Of a stretch of 64,000 nt of DNA, positions 40,166 to 50,473 are shown piece by piece. The position numbers and the translations under genes are program-made. Source of the stretch: Streptomyces thinghirensis (GTDB taxonomy: Bacteria > Actinomycetota > Actinomycetia > Streptomycetales > Streptomycetaceae); assembly GCA_021502835.1 (NCBI GenBank), contig JAKFGP010000008.1, forward strand, positions 124,001-188,000. The letters run 5' to 3'. A model generated the notes under the pieces. It saw nothing but the letters and a program-made list of their open reading frames with translations. It did not search any database and was not told the DNA's origin. The number at the start of each line of letters is the position of its first letter. Positions within the stretch are counted from its first letter, which is position 1.

Positions 40166-41098
40166 CTACGACGTGGCGTCCGGGGCGGGGCGTGCCAGCA
40201 GTCGGCTCGAGTGCCGCCGTCACCTCGGCCGGGCTCTCGTCCATCACCCAGTGGCCGGTGCCGTCCAGCACCGTCAGTTCGGCGTCGGGGATGGACCCGG
40301 CCGGAGGTGGGTCGCGATCGACGGGCTCAGGTACGGGTCCGTGCGGCCCCAGATGACCGCCGTGGGGCAGGCGATGTCGCGGAGGTGCCGGCGCAGTTCG
40401 GGGCGGGGCGGGGTGCGGTAGTCGCCGAAGTAGTGGAGGAGCCAGCGGCGGCCTCCGGCGTGTCCATCCAGTCGACGTAGTCGCGTCCAGTACGCCCGTG
40501 TCCAGGTGGCCCGCGCGGACCAGCGGTGCGAAGGACCGGCGGTGGATGGCGGCGTAGGGCAGGCGCATCGCCGCCGGTCGGAGGGCGGAGGTGCGGCCGA
40601 CGAGGCTGATCAGGCTGAAGACGGCGTACCAGGGGCGGGTGAAGGTGGCGTGGGGCGCGGCTGTTGAGGACGGCCAGGCGGCGGACGCGGCCGGGGTGGG
40701 TCTCGGTGAGGCCGAGGGCGAGGAAGCCGCCGTAGTCGTGGCCGACCAGGTTCACCGAGTCCAGGTCCAGCGCGTCCAGCAGCCGGGCGAGGCGGGTGAC
40801 CTCGGTGTCGTAGTCGAAGGACAGGTGCAGGGGGCGGTCGGACTCGCCCCCAGCCGAGGAGGTCCGGGGTGATGACCCGGTACCGGTCCGCCAGGGGTGG
40901 GATCTGGTGGCGCCAGCAGTGGTGGTTGGCGGGGTAGCCGTGCAGGAGGAGGACCGGTTCGGCGTCGGGGGGTCCGGCCTCCCAGCAGGCCACGCGGGCG
41001 TCGCCGTCCACCATGACCGACCGGGTGCGGGGCCGGTCGGCGCCTGTGCCGGTGCCTGTTCCGGTGCCGGCGCCCGTGCTGCTGCTCTGCGTACTCAT
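40166..41098 (-). CDS. alpha/beta hydrolase, epoxide hydrolase/dehalogenase-like
   Basis: The N-terminus has a Gly/Thr hexamer repeat (AGTGTGTGTGAD). The hydrolase fold follows: oxyanion motif LLLHGYPANHHCWRHQI, nucleophile elbow LVGHDYGGFLALG with Asp as nucleophile, the acid region PTAVIWGRTDPYL and catalytic His in LDGTGHWVMDE. An Asp nucleophile with HGYP points to an epoxide hydrolase or haloalkane dehalogenase rather than an esterase. It ends RLLARPAPDATS after an indel near 40205. Indels also near 40310, 40440, 40490, 40660 and 40850. Confidence 0.83.
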
Positions 41099-41332
41099 CG
41101 GCTTCCTGTTCCTCGTCTCGACCGCTCTTCGGCCCCCGCACCCCGCTCCCCTCGCTCTAACTCAGCGGGTACCCGGAAGTGTCGCGGGCCGCGCCCGCGG
41201 TTCCGGCCGATGGAGGGGCACGCCGTCCTTCGCGGGGAGCGGGCCGCGCTCACCCCGGCGCGTGCGCCGTGCACGCCAGCGGATTAGCCTCGGCTGCGGT
41301 AGCCGGCACGGCAGGAGACAGAGGAGACGGAC

Positions 41333-41634
41333 ATGGCGAAGGTTCCCAGCGCGGTGGTCGCCGCGGGTGGTCTCGTCGGCGGGTACGGCGTGCCTGCTGG
41401 ACGAAGAAGCGGCAGCTCGGCGGTGCCGTGCTCGCCGTCGCCGGGGCCACTGCCGCGCAGCAGTGGCGGGAGCGGGCCGGCGGGAAGGCGGCGGGGGCGC
41501 TGACGGCCGCGTACGTCGCGGGCTTCGCCGGGTCCCACCCGCTGGCCAGGAAGGTGGGCGCCTGGCCCGCCGTCCTCGGTGTCGCCGGCGCCGTGGCGCT
41601 GGCCTCATGGGCGGTCGCCGACCGGCGGGGATGA
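41333..41634 (+). CDS. small Gly/Ala-rich membrane-associated protein of unknown function
   Basis: MAKVPSAVVAAGGLVGGYGVA, then (after an indel near 41390) RWTKKRQLGGAVLAVAGATAAQQWRERAGGKAAGALTAAYVAGFAGSHPL and WPAVLGVAGAVALASWAVADRRG. Two or three short hydrophobic helices suggest a small membrane protein of about 100 residues. GAGGAGACGGAC precedes the ATG. No family is recognised with confidence. Confidence 0.7.
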
Positions 41635-41643
41635 GCCGGCGGC

Positions 41644-42004
41644 CTACGTCAGGTGGGTGAGTACGTTCACCACCCGCCCGTTCGGGTCCCCGTACGAAGA
41701 AGCGCCGTACGCCCCACTCCTCGTCCCGCAACTCCCGTACGATCTCCGCGCCCGACGCGGACAGCTGTGCGTACACCGCGTCCACGTCCTCGACCTCCAC
41801 GCTCAGGTCGGGGACGAGGGGCGCGGTGCGTTCCTCGGTGAAGAGGCTGATCTGGGCGGTGGGGTTGGACGGGGAGGCCAGGGTCGTCACCCAGCCCATG
41901 TCCATGACCTCCTCGAAGCCGAGCAGGCCGTAGAAGTCACGGCTCGTGCGCATCCGCTCCTCGCGCTCGACCTGGATGTTGGGGACGATCCGGCGGACGG
42001 TCAT
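41644..42004 (-). CDS. VOC (glyoxalase/bleomycin resistance) family protein
   Basis: About 120 residues: RRIVPNIQVEREERMRTSRDFYGLLGFEEVMDMGWVTTLASP, PDLSVEVEDVDAVYAQL and EEWGVRRFFVRDPNGRVVNVLTHL, the paired beta-alpha-beta-beta-beta modules with conserved DPNG. Metal-binding positions look partly degenerate. Substrate unknown. One indel near 41690. Confidence 0.88.
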
Positions 42005-42078
42005 CGGGCGGCTCCTCGCGGTCGGCCGGTCGAATGGTCGGGTGGCGGGACGGGACGGGACGGGAGTACTGAACCACG

Positions 42079-43568
42079 CTAGGCGCTCGCCGAGTCCGCC
42101 CGCACCGTCGACAGCGGCTCCGCGATGTCCTCCAGCGAGCGGCGCTCCGCCTTCACCGCCAGGAACACCGCCACCAGGCCGGCCGCGCACATCAGCCCGG
42201 CGCCGATCTGGAAGGCCAGGACCGTGTCGCCGACCACGCCGGACTCGGTGAGGTTGGCGAAGAGCAGCGGGCCGCTGATACCGCCGGCGGCGGTGCCGAG
42301 GGCGTAGAAGAAGGCGATGGCCATGGCGCGGGTCTCCATCGGGAAGACCTCGGAGACGGTCAGGTACGCGCTGGAGGCGCCCGCCGACGCGAAGAACAGC
42401 ACCACGCACCAGCACGCCGTCATCGTCGAGGCCGTGAGCGATCCCCGGTCGAAGAGGTACGCCGTGCCGAACAGCAGGATGCCGGACAGCAGGTACGTGC
42501 TGGAGATCATGATGCGGCGGCCGACCGTGTCGAAGAGCGGGCCGAGGAGCAGCGGCCCCATGAAGTTGCCCGCGGCGATGACGGCGAAGTAGTAGCCGGT
42601 GGAGCCGGTCGGCACGTCGAAGAAGGTGATGAGGATGGTGCCGAAGCCGAAGGTGATGGCGTTGTAGAGGAAGGCCTGGCCGATGAAGAGGGAGAGACCG
42701 AGGACCGCGCGGCGCGGGTAGCGGCGGAAGACGGTCTTGGCGATCAGGCCGAAGCCGATGCTCTTGCGCTGGTGGATGGTGATCTCACGGGCCGGCGGCG
42801 GCAGCTTCACCCCTTCTCCTCCTCGATCTCCCGTTCGACGGACGACACGAGGGTGTCGGCCTTCTCGCCGTGGCCGTGGATGAACTGCCAGCGTGGGCTC
42901 TCCGGGACGTGCCGGCGTACGAGCAGGATGACCAGGCCGAGGACCACGCCGAGGGCGAAGCTGAGCCGCCAGCCGAGGTCCTTCGGGAAGATGTCGGTGT
43001 CCAGCATCACGATCGACAGCAGGGCGCCGCCGATCGCGCCGAGCCAGTAGCTGCCGTTGATGATGAGGTCGACCCGGCCCCGGTACCGGGACGGGATCAG
43101 CTCGTCGATCGCGGAGTTGATCGCCGCGTACTCGCCGCCGATGCCGAAGCCGGTGAGGAAGCGGAAGAGGAAGAACCACCAGGACTCGAAGGAGAGCGCG
43201 GTCAGCGCGGTCGCCGCCAGATAGACCATCAGGGTCACCATGAACAGCTTCTTGCGGCCGTAACGGTCGGTCAGCCAGCCGAAGAACAGGGCCCCTGAGC
43301 AGGCACCCGCGACGTACAGGGCGGCGGCGAGGCCGGTGATCTGGGCGGCGCTGATGTCCAGGCCGCTGCCTTCCTCGGCGATGCGGCCGGCCACGTTGCC
43401 GACGATCGTGACTTCCAGGCCGTCCAGGATCCAGACGGTGCCCAGGCCGATCACGATCATCCAGTGCCATCGTGACCAGGGCAGCCGGTCCAGGCGGGCG
43501 GGGACGGCCGTGGTGACGGCGCCGGTGGAGGCGGGCGTCGGGCCCGGCGACGACGATTCTGCTGTCAT
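42079..43568 (-). CDS. MFS transporter (sugar porter/AAHS-like)
   Basis: Twelve predicted helices. MFS signatures: [22 protein letters not shown] in TM1, [15 protein letters not shown] (loop 2-3), [31 protein letters not shown], and [13 protein letters not shown] in the second half. Substrate unknown; the D in TM1 and GIGGEY motif suggest a proton-coupled organic-acid or sugar transporter. The loop contains one indel near 42815. It lies directly downstream of the DUF445 gene on the same strand (118-bp gap). Confidence 0.87.
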
Positions 43569-43685
43569 GGCTCCCTCTCCGTCGAGCGAACGCCTCCCGT
43601 GTGCCCGGAGCCGGGAGGGACACGCCCACCGCTCCGGGAGGGGCACGCCCGCCGAACCCGCCGCGCCGGGAGGGCAGGGCCTGCC

Positions 43686-45076
43686 CTACGCCCCCCAGCA
43701 TGCGGGAGACCGTGTAGATCAGCAGCCCGGCCAGCGAGCCGACCACCGTGCCGTTGATGCGGATGAACTGCAGGTCGCGGCCGATGTTCGCCTCGATCTT
43801 CTTCGTGGTGTGCTCGGCGTCCCAGCTCGCCACCGTGTCGGTGATCAGGGAGGTGATCTCCTTGCGGTAGGTGGTGACGACGTACACCGCGGCGCCCTCG
43901 ACCCACCCGTCGACCTTGCCCTGCACCCTGGGGTCGGAGGCCATCCGCGCCCCCAGCGACAGCAGCGAGGCCCGTACCCGCATACGCAGTTCGCTGCGCT
44001 CGTCCTCCGCCGCCGAGACGATCATGGAGCGTACGGCCGTCCAGGCGGACGCGATGAGGTCCTGGACCTCGCCGCGGCCCAGCACCTCGGTCTTCAGCCG
44101 CTCCACGCGCGCGCGGGTGTCCGTGTCGGACTGGAGGTCGGAGGCGAAGTCGGTGAGGAAGCGGTCCAGGGCGCCGCGTGCGGGGTGTGCGGGCATGTCG
44201 CGCATCTCGGTGACGAAGCGCAGCAGCTCCTTGTAGACGCGCTCGCCGACCCGCTTGTCCACGAACCGGGGCGTCCATCCGGGCGCCCCACCCTGTACGG
44301 CGTCCATGACGGAGTCGCCGTGCAGGATCAGCCAGTCGTGGGCGCGGGAGACGATCAGGTCGACGGCGCGCTTGTGGCCGCCGTCGGCGACGATCCGGTC
44401 CAGCAGTTTGCCGATGCCGGGGGCGATCTCCTGCGCGTCGGCGCGGCGTGTGATCGCCTCCCCCACCACCGCCTGCACGTCGGAGTCCCGCAGCACGGTG
44501 AGGGCACCGCGCAGGGCGGCGGACAGCTCCGCCGTCACCCGGTCGGCGTGTTCGGGCACGGCGAGCCAGGCACCGAGCCGGCTGCCGATGCCGACGGCGC
44601 GCAGCCGCTGCCGTACGACGTCCTCGGAGAGGAAGTTCTCGCCGACGAACTCGCCCAGCGAGACGCCCAGCTGGTCCTTCTTCTTGGGGATGATCGCGGT
44701 GTGCGGGATGGGGATGCCGAGCGGGTGGCGGAAGAGGGCGGTGACCGCGAACCAGTCGGCGAGCGCGCCGACCATGCCCGCCTCGGCGGCGGCGCCGACA
44801 TAGCCCGCCCAGGCGCCCGCGCCCCGGTGGGCGGCCCATTCGGCCAGGACGTAGACCACGGCGACGAACAGCAGCAGGCCCGTGGCGGTGAGCTTCATGC
44901 GGCGCACGCCGCGGCGCTTCTCCCTCGTCGGCCGGGCTGAAGGACGTCATCGCGCGGTCGCGGACGGTGCGCCCGGTCCCAGCGGCGGGCCGCCCTTCGC
45001 CCGCCGCTCCGCCCGCCCCGGCGCCCTCCCCGATATCTCCCGGACCATCAGGAAGTTCCGACTTCGTGCGTTCCAT
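43686..45076 (-). CDS. DUF445 family membrane protein
   Basis: An N-terminal membrane helix (LTATGLLLFVAVVYVLAEWA), then the family core GAWAGYVGAAAEAGMVGALADWFAVTALFRHPLGIPIPHTAIIPKKKDQLGVSLGEFVGENFL, long helices, and a C-terminal helix GTVVGSLAGLLIYTVSRML. These proteins are YheB-like with unknown function. The start at 45076 has GGAG before it and gives MERTKSELPDGPGD; an internal ATG at 44950 (MTSFSPADEG) is an alternative. One indel near 44920 and one in the G run before the assumed stop at 43686. Confidence 0.83.
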
Positions 45077-45273
45077 CCACTCCACCGTTCGCTGATCCGT
45101 CCCGCACACATTGTCCCTTCCTGACCGACTCCTGGAACGGAACACAAGTTCCCGGCGTCTGTCCGGGAGGGGGAACGCCCGGGGGTCGTACGGCCTTTTC
45201 CTCCGCCCATGACGCATCATGGGTTCATCCCACCGGAGCCTCGGGCTCCCTCGCCCGAGGAGAACAGCACAGC

Positions 45274-46639
45274 ATGACCCGGGGTCGTGACGGGGGCGCG
45301 GGGCGCCTCCCACCAAGCACCGTGCCCTGCTCGCGGCGATCGTCACCCTGATAGTGGCGATTTCCGCGGCCATATACGCCGGAGTGTCCGCCGACGGCGG
45401 CGCGAAGGACCGCACACCGCTCGCCGGTGGCCGTTTCCCACGGGGAGACGCCGCTCCCGCCTCGACCGGCACGTGGGTCGGCGCCTGGTCCACTTCGCCG
45501 GCCGCCGCCGAACCGGGCACCGAGACGACGGGCATGGCGGGCCGTTCGGTGCGCAACGTCGTGCACACGAGCATCGGCGGCACCAGCGCGCGGATCACCC
45601 TGTCCAACCTCTACGGGCAGTCCCCGCTGACCATCACGCACGCCTCCATCGCCCTGGCCGCCGGCCCCGACACCGCCGCCGCGCTGGCCGACACCATGCG
45701 CCGGCTCACCTTCCGGGGCAGCCCCCGGGTCGTGATCCCGGCGGGCGGACAGGTGATGAGCGACATCGCGCGCATCGCCGTCCCCTACGGCGCGGACGTC
45801 CTGGTCACCACGTACTCCCCCCGTGCCGTCCGGCCCGGTCACCTACCACCCGCGCGCGCAGCAGATCAGTTACCTCGCCGACGGCGACCGTGCCGCGGAC
45901 GTCACCGGCGTCGCCTACACCACTCAGACGCGGTACTGGCGCTACCTGACCGCGCTGGACGTGCTGAGCCACGAGGCCGACGGCACCGTCGTCGCCATCG
46001 GCGACTCGATCACCGACGGCTTCGGCTCCGAGACCGGCGCCAACAACCGCTGGACCGACGTCCTCGCCGAGCGGCTGCACGAGGCGGCCGAGGCCGGGCG
46101 GGACGCGCCCCGCTACAGCGTCGTCAACCAGGGCATCAGCGGCAACCGGATCCTGACCAGCCGGGCGAGGCCGGCCCGCCGACAACCCCAGCGCGCTGAG
46201 CCGGTTCGAGCGGGACGTACTGGGCCGCACCAACGTCAAGGTCGTCGTCATCGTCCTCGGCGTCAACGACATCCTGCACAGCCCGGAACTCGCCGACCGG
46301 GACGCCGTCCTCGACGGCCTGCGCACACTGACCGACCAGGCGCACGCCCGGGGGCTGAAGGTCGTCGGCGCGACGATCACGCCGTTCGGCGGCTACGGCG
46401 GGTACACGCAGGCCCGCGAGACGATGCGGCAGCAGATCAACGAGGAGATCCGCTCGGGCCGGGTGTTCGACGAGGTCGTCGACTTCGACAAGGCCCTGCG
46501 CGACCCCTACGACCCGCGCCGGATGCGCTCCGACTACGACAGCGGCGACCACCTGCACCCCAGCGACAAGGGGTACGCCCGCATGGGCGGCGTCCTCGAC
46601 CTGGACGACCTGAAGGGCGCGGCACCGATCCAGCTCTGA
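45274..46639 (+). CDS. secreted or membrane-anchored SGNH/GDSL hydrolase
   Basis: A basic N-terminus and one hydrophobic segment (HRALLAAIVTLIVAISAAIYAG) suggest secretion. SGNH blocks are GDSITDGFGSETG (Ser), NQGISGNRI (Gly), VVIVLGVNDI (Asn) and the catalytic DSGDHLHPSDKGYARMG (Asp/His). A beta-domain precedes them (WVGAWSTSPAAAEPG, VVHTSIGGTSARITLSN), typical of streptomycete SGNH esterases. It could deacetylate cell-wall or plant polymers. Indels near 45300, 45825 and 46165. Confidence 0.87.
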
Positions 46640-46648
46640 GAGCCGGAC

Positions 46649-46800
46649 ACCGGCCCGGACGGGACACCGCTGTGCGGGGCAGCGCTGTGCGCGGCACGCC
46701 GGGCGGGACACCGCTGGACGGTGCACCGCCGGGCTGGTCACCTCCGGGCAGGACACCGCTGGACGGTGCACCGCGCCGGGCGGGACACCGCTGGGCCGGT
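46649..46800. repeat. degenerate tandem repeat, GGACACCGCTGG unit
   Basis: Two exact 24-bp copies (46706-46729 and 46751-46774) beginning GGACACCGCTGGACGGTG and a partial copy at 46783-46794, with more diverged copies upstream near 46661. It lies between the convergent GDSL and DUF1707 genes, where it does not appear to code. Confidence 0.75.
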
Positions 46801-47552
46801 CAGCGGTCCCGGCGGCGGTCCCGCTCCTCCTCGCGGTGCAGGTCGTGGAGGCCGTGGCGTGAGCCGTCCAGTTCCTTGCGGCCCTTGCGCTCCAGCTTCT
46901 CCTGCCGGCGCTCTTCCTTGATCCGCAGCTTCTCCGCCCGCGTCAGCTTGCGCTCGACACCGACCCCGCCCCAGAAGGCGAAGCCCGTCACGACGACGCG
47001 CGGGGCGCCCGGGTCACCGGGGACGCCCTCCTCGCGGTGGTCGAAGCCGCCCATGATCCCGATGCCGCGCACGATCACCTCGACACCGGGCGGCACGACC
47101 ACGTTCATCCCGCCCATGATCGCGACGCAGTTGATCACGACCTCGTCGTGCGCGAAGTCCGCCTCGCGCAGGTCGATGTCCCCGCCGCCCCAGAACGCGA
47201 AGGAGTTGAACCGCCTCGGCACCGTCCAGCGCCCCTTGCGCTGGAACCCGGACATCACGGCGACCGCCCACGTCGACGACGGCTCACCCCCGGTGATCCG
47301 GCCCGCCCAGCCCCCGGAACGCTCGGGCTCCTTGGTCATCGACACCCGGGGCGGCCCGTCCACGGGGCCGACCGGCAGGTCCCGGGTGATCGGCGTCAGG
47401 TCCCCGTACGTCCGCGCGCTGTACGTGGCGTCCAGCCGCTCCTCGAACTCGGTCATGTCCAGGCGCCCCTCCGCGAGGGCGTCCCGCAGGACCTCGGCGA
47501 CTCGTTCACGGTCGGCGTCGGATGCGCGGAGTTCCGGGGCGTCGTCGGTCAT
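46800..47552 (-). CDS. DUF1707 protein with LiaF-like C-terminal region
   Basis: An intact 250-residue frame. The DUF1707 (SHOCT-like) domain is MTDDAPELRASDADRERVAEVLRDALAEGRLDMTEFEERLDATYSARTYGDLTPITRDLP. The C-terminal beta-helix-like part has FAFWGGGDIDLREADF, INCVAIMGGMNVVVPPGVEVIVRGIGIMGGFD, as in the cell-wall stress protein LiaF. A charged basic coiled tail (KLRIKEERRQEKLERKGRKEL) ends it. No membrane helix is present, so it may be soluble; envelope stress role is inferred. Confidence 0.88.
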   Translation of the reverse strand: MTDDAPELRASDADRERVAEVLRDALAEGRLDMTEFEERLDATYSARTYGDLTPITRDLPVGPVDGPPRVSMTKEPERSGGWAGRITGGEPSSTWAVAVMSGFQRKGRWTVPRRFNSFAFWGGGDIDLREADFAHDEVVINCVAIMGGMNVVVPPGVEVIVRGIGIMGGFDHREEGVPGDPGAPRVVVTGFAFWGGVGVERKLTRAEKLRIKEERRQEKLERKGRKELDGSRHGLHDLHREEERDRRRDR

Positions 47553-47585
47553 GTACAGCAGCCTACGAGGTCGCCGCGCCGGACA

Positions 47586-48601
47586 CTACGCGCCCGCGCG
47601 TTCCGCGTACATCTTGGCGATCACCGACTCGATGTCCGGCTCCCCGCACCGACAGGTCCACCAGCGGATACTCCGCCGCGATCCGCGCCACCAGCCCCGC
47701 CGCCGACGCCGAGGACGGGAACGCCAGCCACTGCCGGGGGCCCCTCCACCCGCACCACCCGCGCGGGCGCCGGCGCCTCGATCGGCGGCAACTCCCGCTC
47801 CAGGTCCACCACCAGCGTCCGCTCGCTCTCCCCCGCCTCGTGCAGCCCGTCCAGCGGACCGTCGTACATCAGCCGCCCGTGGTCGATGACCATCACGCGC
47901 GAGCAGAGCTGCTCGATGTCCTGGAGGTCGTGCGTGGTCAGCAGCACCGTCGTGCCGCGCTCCGCGTTCAAGTCCCGCAGGAAACCCCGCACCTTGGCCT
48001 TGGACACCACGTCCAGGCCGATCGTCGGCTCGTCCAGGTACAGCACCTCCGGGTCGTGCAGCAGCGCCGCCGCGATGTCGCCCCGCATCCGCTGGCCCAG
48101 CGACAACTGCCGCACCGGCACGTCCAGCAGCTCCTGGAGCTGGAGGAGTTCCACGCAGCGGTCCAGGTTCTCCCGGTAACGGACGTCCGGGATGCGGTAC
48201 ATGCGGTGCATCAGCCGGTAGGAGTCGATCAGCGGCAGGTCCCACCACAGCGTCGTCCGCTGCCCGAACACCACCCCGATGCGGTGCGCCAGCCGGATCC
48301 GCTCCCGGGACGGATCGATGCCCGCAACCCGCAGCCGTCCGCCGCTCGGCGTCAGGATGCCGGTGAGCATCTTGATCGTCGTCGACTTGCCGGCGCCGTT
48401 CGGACCGATGTAGCCGACCATCTCGCCGCGTGCCACGGTGAACGACAGCCCGTCCACGGCCCGCACCTCCCGCCGCTCCCGTTTGAGGAAGCCCGTCTTC
48501 CTGCGCACGTCGAAGACCTTCTCGACGCCGTCGAGCTCGATGAAGACCTCCGCACCCGGCCCCACGGTGTCCGCCTCGGCCAACGCCCTCAACTCCCTCA
48601 A
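47586..48601 (-). CDS. ABC-2 transporter ATP-binding protein
   Basis: Walker A YIGPNGAGKSTT, Q-loop VVFGQRTTLWWDLPLIDSYRLMHRMYRI, signature LSLGQRMRGDIAAALLHDPEVLYLDEPTIGLDVVSK, H-loop LLTTHDLQDIEQL. The SLGQRMR signature and FGQRTTLWWD are typical of the COG4586 ATPase that works with two ABC-2 family permeases. A TTG start at 48601 overlaps the upstream stop; GTG at 48565 is an alternative. Two indels near 47740 and 47645 lie in the C-terminal domain. Confidence 0.85.
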
Positions 48602-49449
48602 CTCCCCGTACTCCGATACGTGCGCAGCCCCGCCCGCCAGGCCAGCCCGGCCAGCGCGCAGCAGGCCACCGCCACCAGCGGCGGCGCGAACGCCACCCAC
48701 TGGGGCAGGTCCAGTGGATAGGGCCGGTCCAGCACATAGCTCGCCGGCAGCCAGTTGACGAAGGCCAGCGGCATCACGAACGTCACCCCGCGCACCAGGT
48801 CCAGCGCGAACACCGTCGGCGGGTACTGCAGCAACGTCGTACCGCCGTAGGTGAAGGCGTTCGACACCTCCGAGGCGTCCTGCGCCACGAACTGGAACGC
48901 CGCCGCGGCCACGAACACCGCACAGAAGATCCCCGCCCCGCTGAGCAGCATCACCGGCATCAGCAGCAGCTTCGCCGCCGTCCAGTCGACGTCCACGACC
49001 GTCAGCGCATACCCCAGCACCAGCACCCCCTGCGCCACCCGGCCCAGCCGGCGCAGCGCGAACCGGTCCGCCGCCACCTGCGCCAGCACCGGCGCTGGAC
49101 GCACCAGCAGCGTGTCCAGCGTGCCGTCGCGCACCCGCCGGCCCAGCCGCTCCATCGAGCCGATCGCCAGGTCGGCCAGCCCGAAGCAGACACCGGACAC
49201 CCCGTACAGGAACGCCACCTCGGCCAGCGACCAGCCGCCCAGCGCGTCGACGCGGGAGAACATCAGCAGGATCGCCACGAAGTCCAGCGCGGTCGCCGCG
49301 AAGTTCCCGAACGTCGTCAGCGCGAAGGACGTCCGGTACGCCATCGTCGACCGGATCCACATCGCCGCGATCAGCCGGTACGTGCGCAGCCCCTCGGCGA
49401 CCCGACCGGGTGGCTCCGTCCTCCCGTCCGCGTGAGCCGTCTCAGCCAC
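48598..49449 (-). CDS. ABC-2 family transporter permease (second subunit)
   Basis: An intact frame of 283 residues with six helices, starting at a GTG (VAETAHADGRTEPPG) that overlaps the upstream gene stop by a few bases. It has RTYRLIAAMWIRSTMAYRTSFALTTFGNF at the N-terminus and LLVRPAPVLAQVAADRFALRRLGR, typical of the COG3694 permease. The transported substrate is unknown. Confidence 0.87.
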   Translation of the reverse strand: MAETAHADGRTEPPGRVAEGLRTYRLIAAMWIRSTMAYRTSFALTTFGNFAATALDFVAILLMFSRVDALGGWSLAEVAFLYGVSGVCFGLADLAIGSMERLGRRVRDGTLDTLLVRPAPVLAQVAADRFALRRLGRVAQGVLVLGYALTVVDVDWTAAKLLLMPVMLLSGAGIFCAVFVAAAAFQFVAQDASEVSNAFTYGGTTLLQYPPTVFALDLVRGVTFVMPLAFVNWLPASYVLDRPYPLDLPQWVAFAPPLVAVACCALAGLAWRAGLRTYRSTGS

Positions 49450-50249
49450 CCTGGACCACCACCCGTCGCGTAGCCGCCGACTGCACCAGCCGCCCCACCG
49501 CCAGCAGAGCCACCGCCCACCCCGCCTGGAAGACGAAGGTCCCCAGCGGATCGGCCTCGCCCAGCAGCACGTCCGCCGGTGCCTGGAGCAGCGACGACCA
49601 CGGCAGCATCCGTACGACTTCGCCGAGCGCACCGGGGAACACGTTCAGCGGCAGCAGCATCCCCGAGCAGAAGAACCCCGCGAGCCACGCCATCTGCGTC
49701 ACCCCCATGCCGTCCATCAGCCAGAACGCGGAGAGGGCCACCAGGTACCGCAGTGCGAAACTCACCACCGCCGCCAGCACCACCGCCACCAGGAACGCGC
49801 CCCACACGGACACCTCCCGCGGCAGCGCCACCGGAAAGAGCAGCGATCCGAAAGCGAACGGCACCACCCCCGCGCCCCAGCAACTGGAACAGCGCCCGCC
49901 CCACATCCGCCGCCAGCCACCACAGCTGAAGATCCACCGGCCGGTACAGATCGACGGCGATGTCACCCGTACGGATGCGCTCCATCAGCTCGTCCTCGAA
50001 CCCGCCGCCCCCGATCGCCAGCGCCGCCAGCAACGCCTGCCCCAGCCACACGAAAGTGACGGCCTGCGCCTGGTCGTAGCCCCCGAGCTGCGGTTTCTCG
50101 TCCCACAGGGCCAGATAGGTATATACCAGGATCAATCCGAAGACCGTGTTGGTGAACATCCCGGCGGCGGTGGCCGCCCGATACGTCGCGTACCGTCGGA
50201 ATCCCCCCGCCGCGACGGCCGCGTACAACCGCCCCGAGCCCACGCCCAC
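49442..50249 (-). CDS. ABC-2 family transporter permease (first subunit)
   Basis: Six hydrophobic segments: ATAAGMFTNTVFGLILVYTYLAL, AQAVTFVWLGQALLAAL, and FALRYLVALSAFWLMDGMGVTQMAWLAGFFCSGMLLPLNVFPGAL. This matches the COG4587 permease that pairs with the next permease and ATPase to form one exporter; 8-nt overlap with the next gene. GTG at 50249 has GGAGG upstream; other GTG codons nearby are possible starts. One indel near 49870. Confidence 0.83.
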
Positions 50250-50473
50250 GACTCCCACCCTCCGACCGGCACCGAAGCGCAGGAGCCTAGTGCGAACGCG
50301 ACCCCACGTGCCACGGAATTTCACGGGTGTGCCGCCGAGTGGGAACGGAACGCCCGGTGCGAGAGTCTTCTTCAGAGGGCGCCAGAAGGCATGAGAGGCG
50401 CCGGAGGACGCAGAGGCGTACAAGGCCGTACGAGACCAGACCGTACGACGCGAAACAGGAGTCCGTGCACGAG

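Noticed and set aside
44950..45210. Separate small gene upstream of DUF445
   Set aside because: The region is better read as the N-terminal extension of DUF445 starting at 45076, with an SD and no stop in between.
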